A DNA stretch of 64,000 nucleotides from Hyphomicrobiales bacterium (GTDB taxonomy: Bacteria; Pseudomonadota; Alphaproteobacteria; Rhizobiales; Rhizobiaceae): NCBI GenBank assembly GCA_900469615.1, contig UBYA01000008.1, positions 62,001 through 126,000 of the forward strand, given 5' to 3'. Positions 55,537 through 64,000 of the stretch are shown piece by piece. The notes under the pieces are model-generated. The model was not told where the DNA came from. It was given only the letters and a program-made list of their open reading frames with translations, and searched no databases. Both the position numbers and the translations under genes were made by a program. Position 1 is the first letter of the stretch. The number at the start of each line of letters is the position of its first letter.

Positions 55537-56057
55537 CAACGGAGCGTGCAGTTCTCGCCGGGGGTTGCTTCTGGGGCATGCAGGATCTCATCCGCCGCTA
55601 TGACGGCGTCATCTCGACGCGCGTCGGCTATAGCGGCGGCGATGTCCGCAACGCCACCTATCGCAACCACGGCACCCATGCCGAGGCGATCGAGATCATT
55701 TTCGATCCGCAGAAGATCAGCTATCGCGATCTGCTGGAATTCTTCTTCCAGATCCACGATCCGAGCACGCGCAACCGCCAGGGCAACGATGTCGGCATGA
55801 GCTACCGCTCCGCGATCTTCTACACCAGCGAAGAGCAGAAGCAGGTCGCGCTGGACACGATCGCCGACGTCGACGCTTCCGGCTTGTGGCCCGGCAAGGT
55901 CGTGACCGAGGTGGAGCCAGCCGGCGACTTCTGGGAGGCCGAGCCGGAGCATCAGGATTATCTGGAGCGCTATCCGAACGGCTATACCTGCCATTTCATC
56001 CGGCCAGGCTGGAAGCTTCCGCGCCGGCAGGCAGACGCGCAGCGCGCGGCCTCCTGA
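55533..56057 (+). CDS. msrA: Peptide methionine-(S)-S-oxide reductase
   Basis: This 174-aa protein has the active-site [28 protein letters not shown] and FEIHDP-type segment [18 protein letters not shown], and YRSAIFY. With MsrB it repairs both diastereomers of methionine sulfoxide in proteins. Translationally coupled to msrB and to the next gene. Confidence 0.96.
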   Translation: MTTERAVLAGGCFWGMQDLIRRYDGVISTRVGYSGGDVRNATYRNHGTHAEAIEIIFDPQKISYRDLLEFFFQIHDPSTRNRQGNDVGMSYRSAIFYTSEEQKQVALDTIADVDASGLWPGKVVTEVEPAGDFWEAEPEHQDYLERYPNGYTCHFIRPGWKLPRRQADAQRAAS

Positions 56058-56470
56058 TGAAAGGATCGGCCGGCCTCGACCGGCTGAAGCTCTTCTCCGG
56101 TACATGGGAGGTGAAGCGGCGGATCATCGACCGCTTCAACCGCTCGCTGGTCACATTCGAGGGGCAGGCGTTCGTGACGCCTGTCCAGTTCGAGGAACAT
56201 GGCGATACGCGCAGCGGCGACGTGGCACTGAGAAGCAGCCGCACCTATCGGCTCGATGAAACCGACGACGGCCTCGTGGTGCGTTTCCCCGATCTTTCGG
56301 AATTCATCCGCATCGGTGAGGGCGTCTCGCAGCGCCTTACTCATCATTGCGGGCAGGATCTTTACCGCGGCCGCCTCTTCTTTCGCGGGGTCGATGCCTG
56401 GGCCGAGATGTGGCATGTGCGCGGGCCCAGGAAACACTATCTGAGCCTCGCGCATTATCGGCGTGCCTGA
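56057..56470 (+). CDS. DUF6314-type protein
   Basis: The 137-aa beta-rich protein (LKLFSGTWEVKRRIIDRF, FEGQAFVTPVQFEEHGDTR, CGQDLYRGRLFF, AEMWHVRGPRKHYLSLAHYR) resembles a small calycin-like barrel family, DUF6314. It is coupled to msrA by ATGA, hinting at an oxidative-stress role. Confidence 0.75.
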   Translation: MKGSAGLDRLKLFSGTWEVKRRIIDRFNRSLVTFEGQAFVTPVQFEEHGDTRSGDVALRSSRTYRLDETDDGLVVRFPDLSEFIRIGEGVSQRLTHHCGQDLYRGRLFFRGVDAWAEMWHVRGPRKHYLSLAHYRRA

Positions 56471-56500
56471 CCCGAGGCCGCTTTCAGGCCAAGGGATGTC

Positions 56501-57562
56501 TTACTTGGCCAGTCGCCGCCTTGCCTGCACTGCCTTTGCCAGGTCTTCCAGCGTACGAACCGATGTCGGCCAGTCGATGCAGCCGTCGGTGATGCTCTGG
56601 CCATAGACCAGCGGCTTGCCGGGAACCAGATCCTGACGACCGGCCACGAGATTGCTCTCCATCATCATGCCCTTGATCCGCCGATCGCCGGCGGCAACCT
56701 GCTCCGCGACCGAAGTGACGACCAGCGGCTGGTTCTCCGGGTTCTTGCTGCTGTTGGCATGGCTGGCGTCGATGATGATCCGCGGATCGAGGCCCGCCTT
56801 GAGGGAGAGTTCCGCCGTCGACTGGACGCTTTCGGCATCGTAGTTGGGCTGCTTGCCGCCGCGCAGGATGATATGGCAGTCCTCATTGCCGCGTGTCGAA
56901 GCGATCGCGGCCAGGCCTTCCTTGGTCACGGCCGGGAAGTGATGGGGCTGCGACGCCGCAACGATCGCGTCGAGCGCGATGCGCACGTCGCCGTTGGTGC
57001 CGTTCTTGAAGCCGACGGGGCAGGAGAGGCCCGATGCCAGCTGCCGGTGTACCTGGCTTTCGGTTGTCCGCGCACCGATCGCGCCCCAGCTGACGAGATC
57101 GGAAATATATTGCGGCGTGATCGTATCGAGATATTCGCAGCCCGCCGGCAGGCCGATCTCGTTGACGTCGAACAGCAGCTTGCGGGCGATGCGCAGGCCT
57201 TCCTCGATGCGGTAGCTACCGTCGAGATGCGGGTCGTTGATCAGCCCCTTCCATCCCACGGTCGTGCGCGGCTTCTCGAAGTAGACCCGCATGATGATTT
57301 CGAGTTCGTCGGCGAAGCGGTTCCGCTGTTCCTTCAGCCGCGCCGCATAGTCGAAGGCGGCAGCCGGATCGTGGATGGAGCAGGGGCCGATGACGACGAT
57401 CAGGCGGTCATCCTCGCCGTGCAGGATATTATGGACGGCATTGCGTGCCCCGGTGACGGTGGCCGTCACCGCTTCGTCGCGGGGAATTTCGTCTATGATC
57501 CGGGAGGGCGGTGTCAGCGCCGTGATCTCGACAATGCGCAGGTCATCAGTGGAATTCAACAC
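56501..57562 (-). CDS. aroG: 3-deoxy-7-phosphoheptulonate (DAHP) synthase, class I
   Basis: The 353-aa enzyme condenses PEP and erythrose-4-phosphate, the first step of aromatic biosynthesis. Motifs: VIGPCSIHDP, MRVYFEKPRTTVGWKGLINDP, GARTTESQVHR, PVGFKNGTNG, ILRGGKQPNYD, IIDASHANSSKNPENQ. These fit the AroF/G/H type, with Phe/Tyr-sensitive homologues in E. coli. Start is GTG 57562 with AGGAACC upstream. A leader peptide and terminator lie upstream. Confidence 0.95.
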   Translation of the reverse strand: MLNSTDDLRIVEITALTPPSRIIDEIPRDEAVTATVTGARNAVHNILHGEDDRLIVVIGPCSIHDPAAAFDYAARLKEQRNRFADELEIIMRVYFEKPRTTVGWKGLINDPHLDGSYRIEEGLRIARKLLFDVNEIGLPAGCEYLDTITPQYISDLVSWGAIGARTTESQVHRQLASGLSCPVGFKNGTNGDVRIALDAIVAASQPHHFPAVTKEGLAAIASTRGNEDCHIILRGGKQPNYDAESVQSTAELSLKAGLDPRIIIDASHANSSKNPENQPLVVTSVAEQVAAGDRRIKGMMMESNLVAGRQDLVPGKPLVYGQSITDGCIDWPTSVRTLEDLAKAVQARRRLAK

Positions 57563-57597
57563 GGTATCGGTTCCTTCAAGGGTCGTACCGTGGCGAC

Positions 57598-57625
57598 AAA
57601 AAAGCCGCCAGGTAGACTAGCGGCT
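57598..57625 (-). terminator. aroG leader attenuator terminator
   Basis: On the minus strand AGCCGC/GCGGCT with an 11-base loop is followed by TTTTTTG, between the leader peptide and the aroG start. The 5' arm can instead pair with the second arm of a hairpin within the leader (57675-57680), so it can act as an attenuator. Confidence 0.75.
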
Positions 57626-57656
57626 GTTCGGGTCTTTGCTGTCGTGTCTCTTCTAA

Positions 57657-57731
57657 CTACGCACAGGCCCGCCTCCGCTGAGAGCAGCGGTACGAATAAA
57701 ATCGCGAGGCGTATGCATAGGTGAAAGACAT
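57657..57731 (-). CDS. aroG leader peptide rich in Phe and Tyr
   Basis: This 24-residue reading frame begins MSFTYAYASRFYSYRC and ends RRRACA. Six of the first 14 residues are Phe or Tyr. Its last Tyr codon sits directly before hairpin arm CCGCTG (57685-57690), which pairs with CAGCGG (57675-57680). Ribosome stalling at Phe/Tyr codons would free the second arm to form the antiterminator. The ribosome-binding site is weak (GAG 8-10 bases upstream). Confidence 0.72.
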   Translation of the reverse strand: MSFTYAYASRFYSYRCSQRRRACA

Positions 57732-57907
57732 GCGCTGTCTCTACGACAAAAAAAGCAGCTTGTCGATGTGTCGTCGCGTGAAATGCGCAAGGCTGGATGC
57801 TGAGCGATTTTTGGGCCAATGCTCCACGCGCCTGCTCGTCGGCCTTCGATAGCCGTCTCCCGCAAGCGGCGCCGCGCCAACGAATCAACCCCTGCCTCGG
57901 AAGGAAC

Positions 57908-57933
57908 GGCCCGACTTCGCTGGAAGTCGGGCC
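57908..57933 (-). terminator. Terminator after the porin gene
   Basis: A perfect 10-bp stem ggcccgactt/aagtcgggcc with a 6-base loop lies 50 bases past the porin stop. The T-tract on the minus strand is weak (GTTCCTTCC), but the stem strength and place fit a terminator. Confidence 0.7.
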
Positions 57934-57983
57934 GCCCCCCATCCGATCAGGGGTCAAGTCAGATCAGATCTCGTAAACGAGGC

Positions 57984-59045
57984 TTAGAAGCTGCGCTGGA
58001 AGCGCAGAACGCCGGCCCACTGGTCCTGGTTGATGGAGTCCCAGTTGGTGTAGGAAACTTCCGGCTGAATCAGGAGGTTCTTGACCGGGTTCCAGCGGAC
58101 GTTTGCGGTCGCTGCGAAGATCTTCGAGTCGGTGTAGGCAACCTGAGCGTTGGCCTGCAGCTTTTCGTTGATCGGAACGGTCACGCCGCCCCACAGAGCC
58201 CAGTCACCCCAGCCGATGGTCTTGGCCGGGCCGGTGCCGTTCGAGCTGGCGTACTTGTTGAGCTTGTCGCCGTCGGTGTTCCAGCCGCCCATCAAGAAAG
58301 CCTTGAGGACGCCGAAGTCGGCATCGAAGCGAGCCTTGACGGCGCCTTCTTCGACGATGGAGTCGTAACCGCCGACAACCTTGAAGCCGAAGTTGCCCGC
58401 CTTGTAGCCGAGACCGGCAACGACGTCCGGAGCGTAATGATCGGAGCTGTCTTCGCCGTTGACGCCCGTGGCGCCCGTGCCGGAGTTCGAGTCTTCGAGC
58501 GAGATGACGGCCGTGAAGCCGTTGCCTGCGTCGTAGTTGTAGGTCAACTGGTTGAGTTCGTACGGGCCGTCATAGACCACGTCGTCGTTAATGACGTTGC
58601 CGGCGTAGCCCATGTACAGGTTGTACTGCGAGTCGAGCTTGCCGACCGTGAAGCCGGCGAGGCTGATATTGGCCCAGAGCAGCTTCGTGGTGGTCGAGCC
58701 GCCATCCTGCCAGTCGAAGCGGTAGACGGTGTTGGTTTTCAGCGGACCGTATTCGGTGTCGGTCGCGGTGTCGATGCTCAGCTGAGCGCGCGTATGCCAG
58801 AGCGTGCCGTAGCGATCCGACGGATTGTAAGCGTTGTACCACTTACCTTCGGTACGAACCATGCCGCCGATCTTGAGGCAGGTTTCGGTGCCCGGAATGA
58901 AGAAGTAGCCGGCACCGTAGGCGTCGCAGATGCGAACGTATTCCAGCGGCTCGGGCTCGGCAGCGACGATCGCGTCGGCTGCGTGCGCGCCGGATACTGC
59001 TGCCAGGGCAGCAGCGGAGCCGAGAAGAAGGCTCTTGATATTCAT
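57984..59045 (-). CDS. ropA: RopA-like outer-membrane porin
   Basis: The 353-aa protein has a signal peptide (MNIKSLLLGSAAALAAVSG-AHA) and then the rhizobial porin opening EPLEYVRICDAYGAGYFFIPG..CLKIGGMVR. The body is a beta-barrel with alternating aromatic residues, ending in a terminal Phe (WAGVLRFQRSF), the usual outer-membrane assembly signal. ATG 59045 has GGAG upstream. Confidence 0.94.
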   Translation of the reverse strand: MNIKSLLLGSAAALAAVSGAHAADAIVAAEPEPLEYVRICDAYGAGYFFIPGTETCLKIGGMVRTEGKWYNAYNPSDRYGTLWHTRAQLSIDTATDTEYGPLKTNTVYRFDWQDGGSTTTKLLWANISLAGFTVGKLDSQYNLYMGYAGNVINDDVVYDGPYELNQLTYNYDAGNGFTAVISLEDSNSGTGATGVNGEDSSDHYAPDVVAGLGYKAGNFGFKVVGGYDSIVEEGAVKARFDADFGVLKAFLMGGWNTDGDKLNKYASSNGTGPAKTIGWGDWALWGGVTVPINEKLQANAQVAYTDSKIFAATANVRWNPVKNLLIQPEVSYTNWDSINQDQWAGVLRFQRSF

Positions 59046-59460
59046 AAAAACTCCAATCCAATATAGATTGGGCACAGGCATTCGCGCCGAAAATCGACGT
59101 GCCTTGACCCTATCCCTGTTAAAACCCCGACTCGGGAGAAGCAGGCCCCACCCGCTTCTGATCGTTATTAAAGCCCAATTACTGTAAAGTTATATGATAT
59201 ATTTTTTCCAAGATTGGTTTTTCGTGGTTTTTAAATTTAAGTTGCATGAAAGTCACATCTACAAATGTAGATAGTAAGTCATGCAGAATATTGGCTGCGT
59301 AATAGTCATCTCAAGATATGAATTCACGCGTGCCCGGATTTCATTCGTCTTGCGGATACTTTGAGATGAGGCAAGCCGATACCGGCGACAGGTCGCCATG
59401 CCGTGGTCATGACTGGCTGACGGCGAGCGAGCATTTCAAGGAAATGGGGATTGGCTGCTT
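59046..59460. other. Intergenic region upstream of the porin gene
   Basis: These 415 bases are AT-rich between 59170 and 59310 and hold no convincing gene. The region likely carries the strong porin promoter and a long 5' leader; an sRNA target or gene is possible but not visible by eye. Confidence 0.45.
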
Positions 59461-59826
59461 TTAGTAAGATATCGGCGGCTTGGAGGCCGAAACGACGAGC
59501 TTGCTCAGCATGGAGCCGATCATGATGCCCCAGAGGCCACTGGTCATGCCGACGATGAGATCGAGCGTCGAACCGTAATCGCCGTTTGCCAGGAAATGCG
59601 AAACGGAAAGCGCCAGCACGCTGCCGATCATCAGGAGGCAGGTGAAGGAGGGCGATTGCGGATAGGCGAGACGGGCGAGCATGCCCGCTATGCAGAGCGC
59701 ACCGGCGCGAAAAATGTCGAAGGGATTGCCGAAAGCAGCCTGCCAATTGAGGTGGGCAAGCGTTACGCCGATGAGCGCCGCGATGTAGGTCCAGGCAATA
59801 ATCTTCAAAAACCGGTCTGATATCAT
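59461..59826 (-). CDS. Small multi-spanning membrane protein
   Basis: The 121-aa protein has four hydrophobic segments (IIAWTYIAALIGVTLAHL, FRAGALCIAGMLARLA, FTCLLMIGSVLALSVSHF, LIVGMTSGLWGIMIGSML), similar in layout to VanZ-like proteins. Start at MISDRFLK (59826). Function unknown. The 260 bases to its right, up to the MFS gene end, hold nothing evident. Confidence 0.65.
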   Translation of the reverse strand: MISDRFLKIIAWTYIAALIGVTLAHLNWQAAFGNPFDIFRAGALCIAGMLARLAYPQSPSFTCLLMIGSVLALSVSHFLANGDYGSTLDLIVGMTSGLWGIMIGSMLSKLVVSASKPPISY

Positions 59827-60086
59827 GGGGATATGATATAGCAGCGGCGAATTCAAACGCCAGCCTCGCGCTATCGCCAAGCGCGTCCGGGCGCCTTTTC
59901 GGCGCGCACATTTTATGTGGTTGCGAAATATTCTGTTGCGATGCGGTAAGGTTTTTGGCGCTTCTCGGCCTTCGATTTGCCTTCTTGCTATGCCGCAACA
60001 GGCAGGTAAGACCGGCAGGGGCGAGCCCCGCCGGCCACCGAAACCGCCGCGAGCCGCTTCGCTTTCCTTCGAACTGCGAAATCGCT

Positions 60087-61712
60087 CTATCCCTTTGTTT
60101 TTACGGGGTTCCGCACGGAAACCCCGGCATGCCTCTTTCCTGGACCTGCCCTAGGCATTCGCGGCGCAAAGGGGCTTTTCGTCTGGTTGCGACGGTCTTG
60201 ATCTTCGGGGTCGACATTTGGCGATGCCCGGCCAAGGAAGGAAAAGACGACAACGGCCGTGATGACCGTAATGGCGGTCAAAAGCCAAAGCAGCGCACCG
60301 AAGGCGTGGCTGTAACCCTGAACGAGCGCGTCGTGTGCGATCGCCGGTACCGCCAATGCCGCGGCCGCAAGATTTCCTGTCACGAGCCGTTGCGCGGCGG
60401 TTGAGGCGTGCTCGCCTGCCGAGGCTCCGAGGTTCGACCGGATGAGCGCGGAGAGGACGGCACTGACGATGGCAAGCGCCACACCTTCGCCGGCGACGCG
60501 GGTGGTGCTGAAGATGCCGGTTGCCATGCCGGCCCGCTCCTTGGGAACGACACTGACCGCGAGACCATCCATGAGACCCCAAGGCAGGCTGATGCCGATG
60601 CCGATCGTCAGCAGCGGGCCGATCAGCGCGGAAGGCGCCGAATTCGTGGCGAAATGGCCGAGCCAGAACAGACCTGCCGCCGAGACGAGAAGCCCGGTGC
60701 CGCAGATCGTCGCCGCGCTGAACCAGCGGGTCAGAAGGCCGGCAACGATCGGCAGGATGAGCAGCGGCGCCGAGAGTGCGACCATCATCCGCCCGGCTGC
60801 AATCTCGCTCATGCCCTCGATGCCGACGAAGCGCACCGGCAGCAGGATCAGCAGTACGACGAACGCATAGGCAGGGGCTGCCGCCAGCAACTGCACGCCG
60901 ACGAAGCGCGGATAGCGAAACAGGCTGAGGTCCAGCATGGGCCGCCGGACAACACGCTCGATGATGCCGAAGACGATAAAAAGCAACGCGGCGCCAAGCA
61001 GCAGGGCGATGACGAGCGCATCGCTCCAGCCGGTTTCCGGCGCGCGCAGCACGCCGTAGGTGAACAGCGTCAAGGCCAGCGTGAAGCTCAGTGCGCCGGG
61101 CCAGTCAAGGCCGGCGGCTTCCGGATTGCGGGACTCGCGCAGGAAAGGGGCTCCGAGACCAAGGGCAAGCAATGCCAGCGCCACCACCAGGATAAAGATC
61201 GAGGGCCAGCCGAAGGCATCGATCAGCAGCCCGGATGCTATCGGCCCGAAGGCGAGACCGACGCCGAAGCTGGAGCCGACGATGCTGAAGGCTCTCATGC
61301 GGGCCGTACCCTCGAATTCCTGGGCGAGCGACGCCATGCCGCCGGAAAAGGCGGCTGCGGCGCCGAGGCCCTGCAGCGCCCGCAGCAGGTCGAACCAGAC
61401 GATATCGCTTGCCAGTGCCAGGCCGGCTGAAAACAGTGCGAAGCAGCCGGTGCCGGTCAGGAAGACGCGCCGGCGGCCAAAACTGTCCGCCAGTGCGCCA
61501 GCCGCCATCAGGCAGTTTCCGAAGGTCAGCATGAAAGCATTCGTCACCCAGTTCAGGGCGATCGGGCTGCCGCCGAGCGTCCGGCCGATGGCCGGCAAGG
61601 CAACGGCGGGTCCGGTAAATGTAAGCGGCATCGCCGCTGCAGCGCAGCAGACGGCGACGAGGACGAAGAATTTCTCGGTCGCGCTTGCGACCTTTTTCTC
61701 AGGTGAGGTCAT
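60087..61712 (-). CDS. MFS transporter, DHA2-type (14 segments)
   Basis: The 541-aa drug:proton antiporter type has LNWVTNAFMLTFGNCLMAAG, ADSFGRRRVFLTG (motif A), DLLRALQGLGAAAAFSGGMA and many hydrophobic segments consistent with 14 spans. The last 40 residues are basic and polar. It is divergent from the LysR regulator, its probable controller. ATG 61712. Confidence 0.9.
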   Translation of the reverse strand: MTSPEKKVASATEKFFVLVAVCCAAAAMPLTFTGPAVALPAIGRTLGGSPIALNWVTNAFMLTFGNCLMAAGALADSFGRRRVFLTGTGCFALFSAGLALASDIVWFDLLRALQGLGAAAAFSGGMASLAQEFEGTARMRAFSIVGSSFGVGLAFGPIASGLLIDAFGWPSIFILVVALALLALGLGAPFLRESRNPEAAGLDWPGALSFTLALTLFTYGVLRAPETGWSDALVIALLLGAALLFIVFGIIERVVRRPMLDLSLFRYPRFVGVQLLAAAPAYAFVVLLILLPVRFVGIEGMSEIAAGRMMVALSAPLLILPIVAGLLTRWFSAATICGTGLLVSAAGLFWLGHFATNSAPSALIGPLLTIGIGISLPWGLMDGLAVSVVPKERAGMATGIFSTTRVAGEGVALAIVSAVLSALIRSNLGASAGEHASTAAQRLVTGNLAAAALAVPAIAHDALVQGYSHAFGALLWLLTAITVITAVVVFSFLGRASPNVDPEDQDRRNQTKSPFAPRMPRAGPGKRHAGVSVRNPVKTKG

Positions 61713-61887
61713 CGGATTACCGTTCGGTTTGAGCAAGGGGAAGGCCGCGGGCTGTAGTGGGAGCGGCTTGACCCAAAAAGTCGCCACCCGCAGCTTTCGA
61801 ATGACCGAAGCAAGATAGATTTGCTGCAATCGAATGATAATGGCGCTATAATTCCATAGATACCGGAATAAAATTCTCGAATGGGAT

Positions 61888-62817
61888 ATGGATATGGATC
61901 GCTTGAGCGGCCTGACGGCCTTTGTTCGCACGGCGGATCTCGGCAGCTTCGCAGCCGCCGGGCGCGTGCTTGGTCTTTCGGCCTCCGCCGTCGGCAAGGC
62001 AGTCAGCAATCTGGAACGTCAGCTTGGCGTCCGCCTGCTGCAGCGCTCCACCCGCAGCATCCGGCTGACGGAGGAGGGGCGGCTTTTTCACGAACATTGC
62101 CGGCGCGTGCTCGACGATCTCGACGACGCACAGGCCTCTCTTGCGCATGCGGTCGCGGTGCCGCGCGGGCGGCTGCGCGTCAGCGTGCCCATTGTCAGCT
62201 ATCATTTCCTGCTGCCGGTGGTGCCGGAATTCCTGGCCCGCTATCCGGATGTCGAACTCGATATCGATTTCAACGACCGCATCGTCGACATGATCGAGGA
62301 GGGGGTCGATGTCGCGATCCGCAGCGGCGACCTGCCGGATTCACGGCTGATATCGCGCACGCTGCGTCCGTTCCAGATGCTGCTCTGCGCCGCGCCAAGC
62401 TATATCGAGCAGTTCGGCCTGCCCGATTGCCCGCGTGCGCTCAACGAGCATCATGCCGTCAGATTTCGGTTTCCCAACAGCGGCAAGCTGCAGGATTGGC
62501 CGCTGACCATGCCGGAGGCCGAACCGGACCTGCGCATGCGGACGGCTTTTTCCTGTAACAACATGGAGGCTGTTCGCGGCGCGACGGTCGCCGGCCTCGG
62601 TATCGGCTGCATGCCGGATTTCCTCGTGCGCAGCACGCTTGCGGAGGGAAGGCTGAGAACCGTTCTCGACGATTTCATCGACGAGCCGGGCCATTTCCAT
62701 CTGCTCTGGCCGTCCAATCGCCACATGTCGCCCAAGGTCCGCGTATTTGTCGATTTCCTGAGCGAGCGGCTCTTTGCAAAGAGCTGCGAAGTTTTACCGG
62801 GCGCAACCGCCATTTAA
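61888..62817 (+). CDS. LysR-family transcriptional regulator
   Basis: The 309-aa protein has an N-terminal winged HTH (FVRTADLGSFAAAGRVLGLS, AVGKAVSNLERQLGVRLLQR) and a periplasmic-binding-like effector domain (GRLRVSVPIVSYHFLLPVVP and following). It likely controls the divergent MFS gene. ATG 61888; a second ATG two codons inside is possible. Confidence 0.93.
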   Translation: MDMDRLSGLTAFVRTADLGSFAAAGRVLGLSASAVGKAVSNLERQLGVRLLQRSTRSIRLTEEGRLFHEHCRRVLDDLDDAQASLAHAVAVPRGRLRVSVPIVSYHFLLPVVPEFLARYPDVELDIDFNDRIVDMIEEGVDVAIRSGDLPDSRLISRTLRPFQMLLCAAPSYIEQFGLPDCPRALNEHHAVRFRFPNSGKLQDWPLTMPEAEPDLRMRTAFSCNNMEAVRGATVAGLGIGCMPDFLVRSTLAEGRLRTVLDDFIDEPGHFHLLWPSNRHMSPKVRVFVDFLSERLFAKSCEVLPGATAI

Positions 62818-62936
62818 GCAAGAGAGCCGGTGCCCGGCCTGCGGCGAGGGTGGCGCACAGCCGGAATAGTTCAAATTGCCTTCGGCAATCAGGCCGAACG
62901 GCACTCGTCTTGACGCAGCAATCAGCAAACAGAAGA

Positions 62937-62966
62937 GAAGGCGGCTGAGCCGTGGCCGCCGCCTTC
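62937..62966. terminator. Bidirectional terminator between LysR and cysN
   Basis: The 9-bp arms gaaggcggc/gccgccttc have a 12-base loop; the plus strand continues TTCTTCAG and the minus strand TCTCTTCTG. The two genes converge on it, so it may serve both. The bases from 62818 to 62936 show no gene. Confidence 0.65.
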
Positions 62967-62992
62967 TTCTTCAGAGTCAGATGTAAAAGCGA

Positions 62993-64000
62993 TCAGATGT
63001 CGCTCGCCGCATTCGCCCAGATTTCCGCGGCCTGTGCGGCCGTCACCCGTCGCACATCCGTCTCGTCGCGGCGGCTGGCGAAGAGCTCGCTGGCCATGAT
63101 CTGCTCGGCAAGATCGGCCGGCAGGGACAGGAGAACACGCTGGCCATCCTTGTGGATACCGCCGACATCGGTGCGCTTGCCGGTGATCATGCCGCCGGCA
63201 ACCGTATTGTTGCTCTCGGGGTCGATCAGGATGAAGGAGCCGGTCGAACGGTTCTGCTCATAAGGGTCGAAGATGGCGCTCTCATCGAAGGTCAGGCGAA
63301 CCTTGCCGATGGCGTTCATCCAGAGCGCTTGCGCCGGTGCCCAGGCGCCTGTCTTCAGCTCAAGCTGGGCTATCGGCTGCACCTGCACGCGCTGGCGGCG
63401 GCTGCCGCTCTTCAGCCAGTAGCGCTTGCCGGGTTCGATGCCTTCCGGCTGCAGCGCCACGATCTGGGCATCGAAGGTGAGGCCCGTCTGCGGCTGGCTG
63501 TCGATGGCGACGATCATGTCGCCGCGCGACACGTCCACCTGGCGATCGAGAACGAGCGTGATCGCATCTCCTGCGACCGCCGCGTTGCGTACGAGATCAA
63601 AGGTGACGATCTTCGAGACATTGGCGACCATGCCGGACGGCAGGATCATGACACTGTCTCCCGGCTTCACCGAGCCGCCCGCAACCGTGCCCTGATAGCC
63701 GCGAAAGCTTTCGCCGGGGCGGGAGACACGCTGCACCGAGAGACGGAAGCCAACAGTCTGCGCCGAGCGCACGGTCGCCAGCTCCAGCGTCTCGACCAGC
63801 GTCGGGCCATTGTACCAGGGCATGGCGGCCTGCCCGGAATAGACGACATTTTCGCCCTTCAGAGCCGACATCGGGATGGCCGTGATCTGCTTGACGCCGA
63901 GCGACAGCGCGAATTCGCGGAATTCGTTGGAAATCTTCTCGAAACCGGCGCGATCGTAATTCGTCAGGTCGATCTTGTTGACGGCCAGCACGAACTGCTT
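62993..64000 (-). CDS. cysN: Sulfate adenylyltransferase subunit 1 (partial)
   Basis: The 335 visible residues are the C-terminal two thirds of CysN, an EF-Tu-like GTPase that drives ATP sulfurylase (with CysD). VNKIDLTNY (the G4 NKxD motif), then PMSALKGENVV (G5 region), then EF-Tu domain II/III sequences (RGYQGTVAGGSVKPGDSVMI, FDESAIFDPYEQNRSTGSFI). The 5' end lies beyond the window. A CysC fusion cannot be at this end: the protein stops at ANAASDI. Confidence 0.95.
   Translation of the reverse strand, partial: KQFVLAVNKIDLTNYDRAGFEKISNEFREFALSLGVKQITAIPMSALKGENVVYSGQAAMPWYNGPTLVETLELATVRSAQTVGFRLSVQRVSRPGESFRGYQGTVAGGSVKPGDSVMILPSGMVANVSKIVTFDLVRNAAVAGDAITLVLDRQVDVSRGDMIVAIDSQPQTGLTFDAQIVALQPEGIEPGKRYWLKSGSRRQRVQVQPIAQLELKTGAWAPAQALWMNAIGKVRLTFDESAIFDPYEQNRSTGSFILIDPESNNTVAGGMITGKRTDVGGIHKDGQRVLLSLPADLAEQIMASELFASRRDETDVRRVTAAQAAEIWANAASDI

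Overview
The window looks like a chromosomal segment of a Rhizobium/Agrobacterium-type alphaproteobacterium (Rhizobiaceae). The evidence is GC-rich coding sequence, a RopA-type porin, DUF982 and DUF6314-type proteins, a GapR-domain protein, and amino-acid ABC, cysN, msrA/msrB and aroG genes of rhizobial style. A prophage of about 49.8 kb (3396-53242) sits in it. The prophage is bounded by a 54-bp direct repeat: one copy forms the 3' half of a tRNA-Pro(CGG) gene at 3366-3442, and the other is the displaced copy at 53189-53242.

Left flank (1-3395): a polar amino-acid ABC transporter read leftward (binding protein, permease, ATPase cut by the window edge) and a small lipoprotein. Prophage left arm (3550-15915, minus strand): one long, tightly overlapping operon. 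It starts with a small protein and an HTH regulator, runs through a complete diversity-generating retroelement (DGR), then about ten small early genes, and ends at a tyrosine recombinase. The DGR has three tandem variable-protein genes, avd, a template repeat and a reverse transcriptase. Across about 120 bp all three variable repeats differ from the template only where the template has adenine in coding orientation (36 of 36 internal substitutions). Each variable gene is followed at its stop codon by a perfect 8-bp-stem hairpin with a GAAA or GGAA loop. The DGR is the most striking system in the window.

Switch region (16.0-18.0 kb): an S24/LexA-like repressor and a Cro-like gene diverge. Five 15-bp copies of GGTR-N7-YACC lie around them, two of these upstream of the DGR operon. 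Early rightward region (18.0-32.7 kb): a phage-encoded initiator-like tRNA-Met(CAU), an attenuator-like double hairpin, a GapR-RMF-like fusion, an AAA ATPase, a DNA-modification cluster (ParB/MT-A70, SNF2-methylase fusion, C5 methyltransferase, DndC/PAPS-reductase-like PP-loop protein), a RelE/HTH toxin-antitoxin pair, a replication protein and a NusG-like factor.

The late block (32.9-45.6 kb) runs on the minus strand: terminase, portal, S49 protease, HK97 capsid, two glycosyltransferases, an Acb2/Tad1-like small protein, connectors, tail tube and a truncated tape measure. Tail-tip remnants (NlpC-like and a short J-like protein) lie on the plus strand at 47.4-48.5 kb. This layout suggests inversion and deletion in the tail module, so the prophage is probably defective for virion production. 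Cargo at the right end includes a small hydrophobic peptide gene, an SRAP/YedK protein, zinc-finger proteins and a secreted phospholipase-D-type protein.

Right flank (53243-64000): a pentapeptide-repeat protein, a methionine-sulfoxide repair cluster (fRMsr, MsrB, MsrA) with a DUF6314 gene, DAHP synthase preceded by a Phe/Tyr-rich leader peptide and attenuator, the RopA-like porin, a membrane protein, a divergent MFS/LysR pair and the 3' part of cysN.
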